Shown in pieces: positions 1 through 7,203 of a stretch of 26,420 nt of DNA (its first letter is position 1; each line of letters begins with the position of its first letter). The stretch is from CAAGNP01 sp045644725 (GTDB lineage: Bacteria; Bacteroidota; Bacteroidia; Bacteroidales; UBA932). The notes below the pieces were generated by a model. It was not told the DNA's origin and searched no databases. It was given only the letters and a program-made list of their open reading frames with translations. Made by a program: the position numbers and the translations under genes. The DNA is taken from positions 1 through 26,420 of the forward strand of contig JAZRHK010000050.1 of the NCBI GenBank assembly GCA_045644725.1. Direction: 5' to 3'.

Positions 1-54
1 GGCCTCCGGCATTCCCTTAGGGGATTTGGCCTCCGGCATTCCCCTTAGGGGATT
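1..54. repeat. Two tandem copies of a 27-nt palindromic repeat
   Basis: Positions 1-27 and 28-54 are the same 27-nt unit apart from a one-base shift in the C/T runs. Each copy begins GGCCTCCGGCATT and contains a near-palindrome (CCCCTTAGGGG in the second copy). The array probably continues to the left of the window. No coding function is evident; an open frame through it also runs through the repeat complex and the antisense of the tRNA gene. This is an intergenic repeat of unknown role. Confidence 0.7.
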
Positions 55-99
55 ACGTCGCTGGCGCTCCGTTTTCCCGTACCTCCGCGGGCCATCCTG

Positions 100-240
100 C
101 AATCTAAAGCAAAAACGGCATTCTGCTTGCGCAGTTGCCTCTTTTTTGTATGCCTCAGTTCCTTACGAAAGCAAGCTTTCGCCGGCCCGTCAGCATACAA
201 AAAAACGTGCGATTTTCATCGCACGTTTTGCTTTAGATTG
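100..240. repeat. Nested inverted-repeat complex
   Basis: Three sets of arms are nested. The outer arms at 100-117 and 224-240 match over 17 bases with one extra A. The middle arms are 142-153 (TTTTTTGTATGC) and 193-204 (GCATACAAAAAA). The inner hairpin is 166-181 (CGAAAGC-AA-GCTTTCG). A further hairpin at 202-229 serves as the tRNA-Arg terminator. The whole stretch could fold into one long branched stem on either strand. It looks like a mobile or dispersed palindromic element, but no transposase or target duplication is visible. Confidence 0.6.
202..229 (-). terminator. Intrinsic terminator of tRNA-Arg
   Basis: A perfect 12-bp stem (202-213 with 218-229) has a four-base loop. Read on the minus strand, the stem is followed by a run of T residues, as in a Rho-independent terminator. 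It lies about a dozen bases past the 3' end of the tRNA-Arg gene. Confidence 0.8.
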
Positions 241-314
241 TGATTCGGTTGGGATTCGAACCCAAGACCCACAGCTTAGAAGGCTGTTGCTCTATCCAAC
301 TGAGCTACCGAACC
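241..314 (-). tRNA. tRNA-Arg (anticodon UCU)
   Basis: The minus strand folds into a full cloverleaf. The acceptor stem GGTTCGG pairs with CCGAATC with one G-U wobble. The D arm contains AGCTCAGTTGG and the T loop contains GTTCGAATC. The anticodon stem ACAGC/GCTGT closes the loop CTTCTAA, giving anticodon UCU, which reads AGA. The discriminator base is A and the 3' CCA is not encoded. The gene has its own promoter (353-382) and terminator (202-229), so it is a single-tRNA transcription unit. Confidence 0.95.
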
Positions 315-352
315 AATCCGTTTACTCTATAGGATTTCTCCGTAAGAGGGTG

Positions 353-382
353 CAAAGATAAGCAATTTTTGTCATTTGCCAA
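353..382 (-). promoter_or_regulatory. Promoter of tRNA-Arg
   Basis: On the minus strand a -7 box TATCTTTG (353-360) fits the Bacteroidota consensus TAnnTTTG. A TTGG -33 element lies at 379-382, with 18-19 nt between the two. Transcription would start close to 346, about 30 nt before the mature tRNA 5' end. An inverted repeat (GGGTGCAAA at 348-356, TTTGCACCC at 386-394) brackets the promoter. Confidence 0.75.
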
Positions 383-416
383 TTTTTTGCACCCTTTTTT
401 CGAAGAATGTTTGTGT

Positions 417-1838
417 TTACCACATATAATCCCATGCGGGGAGTACGATAGGGGTCTGTTTGGCAGCCTCAATCGATTTGGCGTCAAGATATTTTTTGTT
501 GATTACGATGCGGAACATGTATTCATCAAACCATTTGTCGGTGAATGTCAGGTAACCGTTGTGTCCTGATGCGGGACCCCAGCTGTTCTCAAACTGCCAT
601 TTTACAGGTTTGTCATTTTCGTCTGTATCGCAGGCGATAAGGAGCATGGCGTGTGATGAGCCGCTGTAGCGGGTCAGGATTCTGGCTTTTTTATCCATCT
701 TCAGGTCGATTCCCAGGAATGATTCGTAGTCGTACATGTCTACATCACATACACCGGCTCTGGAATCGCTCTCTTTGCCTACATCGCACGATGCGTACAT
801 AGGCTCATTGTCCTTGATGGATTTGAGGGCAGCCTCTTTGATCACTTCGTTGGGGAGGTTGAGGTATACCCAGTTTACACCTTCTATGGTGTTGCGGTAG
901 TTAGCAATATCGTATACTTTGTAGTATTCGCGTGTAGGGTCATTCATAATCATGATGAATGATTCAGGGTGGTAGTTTTCAGGTTTGAGACCTTCGTAGA
1001 ACTCTTTAGGGGTGCTCTTTACTGTGACTACTTCACCTTTGTTGTTCTGGTATTTCCAGGTAAATTCTGCTGGTGGTTCTCCTAGGCAAAGTGCCAATAC
1101 ACGGTAAACATCCTCAAGTGCCTCCATTTTGGCGTCATATAGTGCAGATGCGAGTTCTTCCTGGGATTTGGTGGTCACTTTTTTGGTCTGTGCCATTTTG
1201 GTCTCATATACATTGCGGATATCGTAGCCGGCTTTTTTGAGTCTTCTGTTGATGACACTTGTCATCTGTCCAGTGTTGTTGGAGTGCTCTGTCTCAGGCA
1301 TTACCTCTTTAGGAACTACTCCATATTTTTCACCGAGGTTGTAGAAGAGGTTCCATACACCGCCGTCGCCTACAGGTGACTGGAGATACCATACCACCTC
1401 CTGGTCTGTTATCTCTTTGTTTGCTGTACGGATGATGTTCTCAAGGTAGAGGTTGGCTTTCTCAAGAATGTCCCAGAAGTAGTTGTAGTTGTGTGAGAAG
1501 TCAAATCTGCTGTAGTCGTATTTGGCCTGGGCTGTAGGGCGGATGGCGTTCAGTGATGTGAACATCCAGCATCTTCCCGAGCTGTGCTGGTTGGTAATCC
1601 CTTTTACATCCACTTTGTATTTGAAGAAGTGGTCAACAGCATTTACGACATTTTTGTTCTGGGTTTTGCTTTTTATGTTTTTGTCACCCATAAGGATATT
1701 CTGGGTGGCTGTAGTCTGAGCATCTTTGACGAAGCTCCCTTTGAGTTGTGAAAGCTCCTGTTCACCGATGGTCTGTGCACTGGCTGTAAATACGGCACCT
1801 GCAGCCAGGATAGTGGAAAATAGATAACGTAATTTCAT
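417..1838 (-). CDS. pepC: Secreted C1-family peptidase (aminopeptidase C / bleomycin hydrolase type)
   Basis: The 473-residue papain-fold cysteine peptidase resembles PepC/bleomycin hydrolase. The catalytic set is visible: Gln84 and Cys90 in QHSSGRCWMF, His396 in SGSSHAML and Asn418 in ENSWG. The length matches the 440-450-residue family plus a leader. Unlike classic cytoplasmic PepC, it begins with a signal peptide (basic start, hydrophobic 5-18, likely cut after TASA near residue 21), so it should act in the periplasm or beyond, trimming peptides. The family is usually a hexameric aminopeptidase whose C-terminal tail enters the active site; here the tail ends PAWDYMW. It is the last gene of the minus-strand cluster, 37 nt after the DUF368 gene. 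A pseudo-symmetrical role in housekeeping peptide uptake is inferred only. Confidence 0.88.
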   Translation of the reverse strand: MKLRYLFSTILAAGAVFTASAQTIGEQELSQLKGSFVKDAQTTATQNILMGDKNIKSKTQNKNVVNAVDHFFKYKVDVKGITNQHSSGRCWMFTSLNAIRPTAQAKYDYSRFDFSHNYNYFWDILEKANLYLENIIRTANKEITDQEVVWYLQSPVGDGGVWNLFYNLGEKYGVVPKEVMPETEHSNNTGQMTSVINRRLKKAGYDIRNVYETKMAQTKKVTTKSQEELASALYDAKMEALEDVYRVLALCLGEPPAEFTWKYQNNKGEVVTVKSTPKEFYEGLKPENYHPESFIMIMNDPTREYYKVYDIANYRNTIEGVNWVYLNLPNEVIKEAALKSIKDNEPMYASCDVGKESDSRAGVCDVDMYDYESFLGIDLKMDKKARILTRYSGSSHAMLLIACDTDENDKPVKWQFENSWGPASGHNGYLTFTDKWFDEYMFRIVINKKYLDAKSIEAAKQTPIVLPAWDYMW

Positions 1839-1875
1839 GTTTGTATGTTTGTATGGTTTTTTGCTTGTTTTGTCC

Positions 1876-2844
1876 TCATTGCCCCCTCTTTTTGGCTATC
1901 ATCTTCCCGGCAATCTCGATACCGGTGATGAGGGTGAAGCCTATGATGGCAGAGATGGCAGAGCCGGCATAGTGCATTTCGATCTGCTGCATATAACCTG
2001 GCAGGGTGCTGATCATAACCTCTGCAGGAAGTTCTGCCAATTCGGGGAATTGTGATGCTGCTATGGCCTCCATATTGGACCAGGGCCACACTTTCACAAG
2101 TGATCCGGTGATGAAGCCCACCATCACAAGTATGGTCTGTCGCTGATATTTCTCCAGAAGCCAATGGAGGAATTTGGAGAATGAGAGCAATCCTACCACT
2201 GCTCCGATACCGAAGACTCCGATTACAATGATGTTCTCCACGAGATTGATTCCCGATGTGAGGTCAGAGATTACACCCATTATGAATTGGTATTTGCCCA
2301 ATATCAGGAGGATAAAACTTCCCGAAATGCCGGGGAGTATCATGGCACAAATGGCAATGGCTCCACTGAGGAATATAAACCATAGTGCATCTGGTGTGGT
2401 GGTAGGGGAGAGGGTGCATATCACTACGCCGAGTGCAATACCCAATACATACATAAGGTAATCCTTTCCTCTCCACTTCTCAACACCTTTGCCAATGAAA
2501 ATCACAGATGCCACAATGAGACCGAAGAAGAATGCCCAGGTCTCGATAGGATGCCAGGTCAGAAGATACTGCATCAGTTTGGCCAGTGACAGCACACTGA
2601 ATAGGATACCTGCAAAAAGACTTACCAGGAATGTTCCGTTGATGTGCTTCCACAACTCTTTGATACGACCCTTGAAGAGAAGCTTTACTGCTGTTGAATC
2701 TATATTATTAAGTGACCCTACAAATTGGTCATAAATTCCTGTTATAAACGCAATAGTTCCACCTGATACTCCTGGAATTACATCTGCGGCACCCATGCAC
2801 ACGCCTTTTACAGCTACACCCAAATATGAAGTGAATTTTCCCAT
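1876..2844 (-). CDS. popT: DUF368 family undecaprenyl-phosphate translocase
   Basis: The 322-residue polytopic membrane protein has the DUF368 signature near its N-terminus (GAADVIPGVSGGTIAFITG) and a second related segment around the middle (MILPGISGSFILLILGKY), as expected of an inverted-repeat transporter. DUF368 proteins have been shown to return undecaprenyl phosphate, the lipid carrier for peptidoglycan and surface polysaccharide, from the outer to the inner leaflet of the cytoplasmic membrane. In some bacteria they matter mostly at alkaline pH. The start lies 3 nt after the stop of the preceding DUF6913-like gene, indicating co-transcription. The gene upstream of that pair is a cation/proton antiporter. 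The family call is firm; the transport role follows from characterised homologues. Confidence 0.88.
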   Translation of the reverse strand: MGKFTSYLGVAVKGVCMGAADVIPGVSGGTIAFITGIYDQFVGSLNNIDSTAVKLLFKGRIKELWKHINGTFLVSLFAGILFSVLSLAKLMQYLLTWHPIETWAFFFGLIVASVIFIGKGVEKWRGKDYLMYVLGIALGVVICTLSPTTTPDALWFIFLSGAIAICAMILPGISGSFILLILGKYQFIMGVISDLTSGINLVENIIVIGVFGIGAVVGLLSFSKFLHWLLEKYQRQTILVMVGFITGSLVKVWPWSNMEAIAASQFPELAELPAEVMISTLPGYMQQIEMHYAGSAISAIIGFTLITGIEIAGKMIAKKRGQ

Positions 2845-2847
2845 TCT

Positions 2848-3402
2848 TTATTTTGATTTGATTTTGGTTAAATATTGGATTGATTGTTTTATATGTTCTG
2901 TAATCGATGATCTGATGTCCCCCTCTTTATCCGAAATAAAGATGTCATATATATTCTCTCTTTCAGGACAAAAACCTATCACCATCTCCGATTTACATCT
3001 TTTTACCGAATATTCCACTGGAAATGATGGGGTGAGGGACAAATCGAAAACGATGTCATATTCACCATCATAAAACTTGTCAGATTGTTCTATTTCAGGA
3101 ATTCCCAACCAATTGGCTTCCTTTTTAAGAATCTGTACTATATAGGGGTCGTGGTCAAGTTTGGTGTTTGTAGACTCATCTTTAGTATATGATATACCAA
3201 GCCCCATGTAGCTGATATTCCTCTCCTTGAATGTCCTCTTCAGTAATTCTATGGCATCAGCAATATCAGGGTCCTGAGAATTGAAAACTAAAGCCACACT
3301 TCTGGTGTCATCCAATGACAAGTACCTCCTCTTGTTATTTTTGCTGAGTTTTTTGAGAGTCCGTCTCTGAAAAGCTCTTACTATAAAATTGGCCATACTC
3401 AA
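2848..3402 (-). CDS. Conserved hypothetical protein, DUF6913-like
   Basis: The 184-residue soluble protein has no signal peptide or membrane segment. It begins with a basic stretch (about 1-27, rich in K/R) followed by an alternating beta/alpha pattern: ALVFNSQDPDIADAIELL, then DIVFDLSLTPSFPVEY and VIGFCPERENIYDIFI. It resembles a short Bacteroidota-restricted family annotated DUF6913, of unknown function; I base this on recall of pattern and size, not a search. A second Met two codons in (3396) is an equally possible start. It sits 5 nt after the antiporter gene and 3 nt before the DUF368 gene, so it is translated as part of that unit. No catalytic motif is recognisable. Confidence 0.7.
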   Translation of the reverse strand: MSMANFIVRAFQRRTLKKLSKNNKRRYLSLDDTRSVALVFNSQDPDIADAIELLKRTFKERNISYMGLGISYTKDESTNTKLDHDPYIVQILKKEANWLGIPEIEQSDKFYDGEYDIVFDLSLTPSFPVEYSVKRCKSEMVIGFCPERENIYDIFISDKEGDIRSSITEHIKQSIQYLTKIKSK

Positions 3403-3407
3403 AGATT

Positions 3408-4877
3408 TTATGGTTGGAGTACATGTGGTTCATCATGCTCTGGGGCGGAGACAAGCAGCAGTTTGTCACCTATGTGAATCTCGGCATCACCATTGGGGAT
3501 TATGTACTGGTCATTTCTCTTTATCATTATCACGAGAATACCTTTAGGAAGCTGCATATCCATAAGTCTGTGTCCGTTGATAAGCATGTTTTCGGTAATC
3601 TCCACATCCCACAATTTGGAATCTATCTCTTCAGGGAAAACAATACCGAAGTCATTGCCCACCTTCTCCATCTCCTGGTCAAGATCGAGTTTTTTAGCCA
3701 TGAATGGTATGGTGGTCCCCTGGATTATAAGCGATACGATGGTGATGAAGAATACTATGTTGAAGATCACATGTGAGTTCTCTACCTCTGCTATCACAGG
3801 GTATGTGGCAAACAGGATTGGAACAGCACCACGGAGACCTACCCACGATATGAACAGTTTGGATTTTACATCTATTTTCTTGAATGGGATCAATGTCAGG
3901 AATACGGTGAGGGGCCTTGCCACCACTATCATAAAAATACCTACAAGTATGGCAAAAGGGGCTATGGTAAGGAGCTCGCGCGGATTTACAAGCAGACCCA
4001 GAATCAAGAACATAATGATTTGGAATAGCCAGGTAAGACCATCCAGGAATGTATTGGTCTCGAGCTTCTTTACCAGAGGGTGGTTGCCTACTACCATACC
4101 GGCTATATAGACAGCGAGATATCCATTGCCATTGAGGAAATAGGTGGTGGAGTAGGTGATGAAAATCAGGCACAATACCAGGATAGGGTAGAGTGATGTA
4201 TTATGCAGGTTGATTTTATTGATGACAAAAACGCCAAGTTTTCCAAGCAGATAACCAAATAGGGTACCTACCAGAAGCTGTATTATGAAGTTCACCGCCA
4301 GGTTCCACGAAAGCCCTTCTCCGGAGGTGACGGCCCCAATCATAGTTATGGTCATAATATATGCCACCGGGTCGTTACTACCGCTCTCGAGCTCAAGCAT
4401 AGGTCTTAGATTGTTCTTCAAACCTATATTCTGACCTCTTAGGATACTGAATACTGAGGCTGAATCTGTAGAAGATGCAGTAGAGGCCAGCAGGATAGAT
4501 ATCGGTAGGGTGAATGTTATGGAGATGATAGCCGATTTTGAAAGGAGGAATATGAACAGTCCTGTAATAATAGCAGTTAGAACTACGCCTAAAGTGGACA
4601 ATACCAATCCAGGGACCACAACAGGTCTGATGTCGGAGAATTTGGTGTCCATACCACCTGAGAAAAGGATAATGCTCATCGCCACAATACCTATGGCCTG
4701 GGCATATTTCATATTGCTGAATTCGATACCTACTCCGTCAGAGCCAAAAAGCATACCCACTATAAGGAAGAGTAAGAGGGTGGGGACTCCAAATTTGAAA
4801 CTTAATTTACTTACAAATATACTGACTACGAGTAGTATTGCGCCTACAAGTAGAAAACCTTCTGTCAAAAAGCTCAT
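3408..4877 (-). CDS. nhaP2: CPA1-type potassium/proton antiporter with C-terminal TrkA_C domain
   Basis: The 489-residue protein has about a dozen hydrophobic helices over residues 1-395, followed by a cytoplasmic tail of about 90 residues that fits a TrkA_C/RCK_C regulatory domain (LPKGILVIMIKRNDQYIIPN and GDKLLLVSAP). The Na+/H+ exchanger-family core shows TASSTDSASVFSIL and ESGSNDPVAY, the latter with the ion-binding Asn-Asp pair of CPA1 exchangers. NhaP2/CvrA-type members exchange K+ (and Na+) for protons and keep cytoplasmic K+ and pH in balance. It is the first gene of the four-gene minus-strand cluster, with a candidate promoter at 4897-4904. Substrate preference cannot be read from the sequence. 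Confidence 0.85.
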   Translation of the reverse strand: MSFLTEGFLLVGAILLVVSIFVSKLSFKFGVPTLLLFLIVGMLFGSDGVGIEFSNMKYAQAIGIVAMSIILFSGGMDTKFSDIRPVVVPGLVLSTLGVVLTAIITGLFIFLLSKSAIISITFTLPISILLASTASSTDSASVFSILRGQNIGLKNNLRPMLELESGSNDPVAYIMTITMIGAVTSGEGLSWNLAVNFIIQLLVGTLFGYLLGKLGVFVINKINLHNTSLYPILVLCLIFITYSTTYFLNGNGYLAVYIAGMVVGNHPLVKKLETNTFLDGLTWLFQIIMFLILGLLVNPRELLTIAPFAILVGIFMIVVARPLTVFLTLIPFKKIDVKSKLFISWVGLRGAVPILFATYPVIAEVENSHVIFNIVFFITIVSLIIQGTTIPFMAKKLDLDQEMEKVGNDFGIVFPEEIDSKLWDVEITENMLINGHRLMDMQLPKGILVIMIKRNDQYIIPNGDAEIHIGDKLLLVSAPEHDEPHVLQP

Positions 4878-4896
4878 GCTAATATTTTTTAACTCT

Positions 4897-4904
4897 CAAA
4901 GTTA
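4897..4904 (-). promoter_or_regulatory. Candidate -7 box for the antiporter operon
   Basis: The minus strand reads TAACTTTG, a match to TAnnTTTG, 20 nt before the antiporter start codon. No good TTG -33 element is present at the expected distance. It shares the 81-nt divergent region with the hydF promoter. Confidence 0.5.
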
Positions 4905-4926
4905 ACATTTATTTTGAATAAAATCT

Positions 4927-4934
4927 TAATTTTG
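4927..4934 (+). promoter_or_regulatory. Candidate -7 box for hydF-hydE
   Basis: The plus strand reads TAATTTTG, matching TAnnTTTG, 24-33 nt upstream of the two possible hydF starts. The -33 region lacks a clear TTG, which suggests a weak or activator-dependent promoter. Confidence 0.5.
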
Positions 4935-4958
4935 TGATTACTCAGACAAGCAAAAAGT

Positions 4959-6161
4959 GTGCAAATTATGGCTTTGACCAACATTGGAATATTTGGCAGA
5001 AGAAATGTGGGGAAATCCTCATTGGTAAACCTCCTCTCCGGTCAGGAGACATCTATAGTCTCATCAGTTCCGGGGACCACTACAGACGCAGTAAGGAAAA
5101 GGATCGAACTTCCCGATATGGGAAAATGTCTCCTCATAGATACCGCAGGAATAGATGATTCTGGGCAACTAGGAAAGATGAGGGTGGAGAAGAGTGCTGC
5201 GATAGCCAGACAAGTGGATATTGCACTTGTCCTTTTTGCCCACAATATGTTCGGAAAGGAGGAGAGGGAGCTGCTGGAGTTTTTCAGGGATGAGGATACG
5301 CCGGTGATTCTGGTCCATAACCAGTCCGATCTGGCCCCCCTTGATCCTGCAGTGGCGGTCGAGCTGGCAGAGACATATCATACCGATGTGGTGGAATTCT
5401 CGTGTAAAGGTACAGATATCCAGAGTCGGGAATCGGCCGTGGAACTCCTCCTGGCATACCTTTTCAAAGCATACCAGCAGGTGGCTCCATATCAGCAGAA
5501 GGGGATGTTTGAAGGACTTGACTACTCCCGTGTGCTCCTTGTCTGCCCTATAGACTCGGAGGCCCCCGAAGGGAGGCTCATCTTGCCACAGGCAATGGCA
5601 ATAAGGGAGCTGCTCGACAAAAAAGCCATCGTCTCTGTGGTGCAGCCCGATACCCTGAAGCAATATCTTGAGAGCTCACCCTTGCCTGAGCTTGTGGTGA
5701 CAGACAGCCAGGCATTCTCCGAAGTGGCAGCGGTTGTCCCGGCAAGTGTCCCACTAACCAGTTTCAGTGTCCTGATGGCACGAAAAAGCAGCTGCTACAA
5801 ACATTATTTTGAAGGGACCCCTAAAATCTCAAATCTGCAGGATGGTGACCGCATCCTGATCCTCGAATCGTGCACACATCACTCATCTTGCGAAGATATA
5901 GGTAGGGTAAAATTACCTGCCCTCTTTAGAAAATTCACTGGAAAGAGCCTTGAGTTTGATGTGGTGGCAGGTCTGGACAAGATGGTGAGGGATATTTCCG
6001 AATACTCCATGGTGGTCCAATGCGGAGGGTGTATGATTACATCCAAGCAGCTTCATATGAGGCTTAAACCAGCTATCAAAGCAGGGATACCGGTTGCCAA
6101 CTACGGAATGGCCATTGCATATATGAAAGGTGTAAAATTGTCAGCAGATGGAATTAGATAG
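4959..6161 (+). CDS. hydF: [FeFe]-hydrogenase H-cluster maturation GTPase HydF
   Basis: HydF is the scaffold on which the two-iron subcluster of [FeFe]-hydrogenase is assembled before transfer to the hydrogenase. The N-terminal GTPase domain is complete: G1 GRRNVGKS (13-20), G2 Thr near 40-42, G3 DTAG (61-64), G4 NQSD (121-124). The C-terminal iron-sulfur ligands are Cys305 in CTHH and Cys355/Cys358 in QCGGC. Many relatives read HCxxC in that last motif; here Gln354 replaces the His, while the three cysteines are kept. The length of 400 is normal. Met4 (4968), which gives a start MALTNIG, is an alternative start. hydE overlaps its 3' end by 14 nt, implying translational coupling. Confidence 0.95.
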   Translation: MQIMALTNIGIFGRRNVGKSSLVNLLSGQETSIVSSVPGTTTDAVRKRIELPDMGKCLLIDTAGIDDSGQLGKMRVEKSAAIARQVDIALVLFAHNMFGKEERELLEFFRDEDTPVILVHNQSDLAPLDPAVAVELAETYHTDVVEFSCKGTDIQSRESAVELLLAYLFKAYQQVAPYQQKGMFEGLDYSRVLLVCPIDSEAPEGRLILPQAMAIRELLDKKAIVSVVQPDTLKQYLESSPLPELVVTDSQAFSEVAAVVPASVPLTSFSVLMARKSSCYKHYFEGTPKISNLQDGDRILILESCTHHSSCEDIGRVKLPALFRKFTGKSLEFDVVAGLDKMVRDISEYSMVVQCGGCMITSKQLHMRLKPAIKAGIPVANYGMAIAYMKGVKLSADGIR

Positions 6162-7200
6162 GGGGCAAATAATAGATTTATTGAATGAGAGGGACCCACA
6201 GGTAGTTTCCCAACTCTTTGATGAGGCTTATCGTACAAAAGTGGAGAATGTAGGGGAGAGCGTATATTTGCGTGGCCTTATAGAGATCTCCAATATTTGC
6301 AGAAAGAATTGCCTGTATTGCGGTATTCGATCAGATAACAGTGCAGTGGTAAGATACCAGCTCTCCAATGATGATGTGCTTGGTGCAGCAAAGTTTGCTC
6401 TGGATGCGGGATACGGCTCAATAGTGATTCAAGGTGGTGAGCGCCAGGACAAAGCGTTTGTAAAAGATATAAAGAGGCTCTTAAAGAAGATAAAGAGGCT
6501 TTCGCGTAAGAATCCCTTGGGTATCACACTCTCTTTAGGGGAACAGCCCATAGAGGTGTATGAGGATTGGTTTGATGCAGGTGCACACCGCTATCTTCTG
6601 AGGATAGAGACATCCAATGAAGAGCTTTACAATATGATTCACCCGTCAGGGGATCTCCACTCCTTCAATTCACGTGTCCAAGCCCTTCTTAATCTTAAAT
6701 ATACCGGGTATCAGGTAGGAACAGGGGTGATGATTGGTCTCCCTTTCCAGACTTCCGAGCATCTGGCGGACGATCTCCTTTTCTTCCGCGAATTCGATAT
6801 AGATATGTGTGGAATGGGACCATATCTTGAACATTCGCAGACCCCTATGTGGGCCCTCCGCAACAATATTCTCCCACCCGAAGAGAGGTTGACACTTTCG
6901 CTAAAGATGGTGGCACTGCTCCGTCTGATGATGCCCGATATAAATATTGCAGCTACCACTGCCATGCAGACTCTCCACCCTGAAGGTCGCGAGATGGCCA
7001 TTATGGCCGGGGCCAATGTCATTATGCCCAATATGACCATCCAGAATGTTAGGGCAAATTACCAGATCTATGAGAACAAGCCGGGTATTGAGGATGATGC
7101 GGCCATCTCCAAATCAAAACTTGAAGAGTTCCTCTCTAAAAAAAGTATCCCCATCGGCTTGAACCAATGGGGAGACTCATTACATTTTATCAATCGTTAA
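6148..7200 (+). CDS. hydE: [FeFe]-hydrogenase maturation radical SAM enzyme HydE
   Basis: The 350-residue radical SAM protein has the cluster motif CRKNCLYC (Cys51, Cys55, Cys58) early in a TIM-barrel. Size and sequence style (YLRGLIEISNICRKNCLYCG) fit HydE rather than BioB or the longer HydG. HydE acts downstream of HydG on the iron-cysteine-CO-CN precursor during H-cluster assembly. The C-terminal hundred residues contain no cysteine, so the auxiliary second iron-sulfur site seen in some HydE proteins is absent; that site is known to be dispensable. It starts inside the end of hydF (14-nt overlap). Neither hydG nor a hydrogenase subunit gene is in the window. Its stop is 3 nt from the convergent ppdK stop. 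Confidence 0.93.
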   Translation: MELDRGQIIDLLNERDPQVVSQLFDEAYRTKVENVGESVYLRGLIEISNICRKNCLYCGIRSDNSAVVRYQLSNDDVLGAAKFALDAGYGSIVIQGGERQDKAFVKDIKRLLKKIKRLSRKNPLGITLSLGEQPIEVYEDWFDAGAHRYLLRIETSNEELYNMIHPSGDLHSFNSRVQALLNLKYTGYQVGTGVMIGLPFQTSEHLADDLLFFREFDIDMCGMGPYLEHSQTPMWALRNNILPPEERLTLSLKMVALLRLMMPDINIAATTAMQTLHPEGREMAIMAGANVIMPNMTIQNVRANYQIYENKPGIEDDAAISKSKLEEFLSKKSIPIGLNQWGDSLHFINR

Positions 7201-7203
7201 CGA

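Noticed and set aside
26..361. Open reading frame of 111 codons on the plus strand
   Set aside because: It runs through the palindromic repeats and the antisense of the tRNA-Arg gene, and its protein resembles nothing; it is non-coding.
348..394. Terminator for the C1 peptidase gene
   Set aside because: On the peptidase strand the stem is not followed by a T run, and the structure overlaps the tRNA-Arg promoter.
3493..4110. 205-codon open frame antisense to the K+/H+ antiporter
   Set aside because: Same reason: the opposite strand encodes a well-conserved transporter, and no promoter or domain supports this frame.
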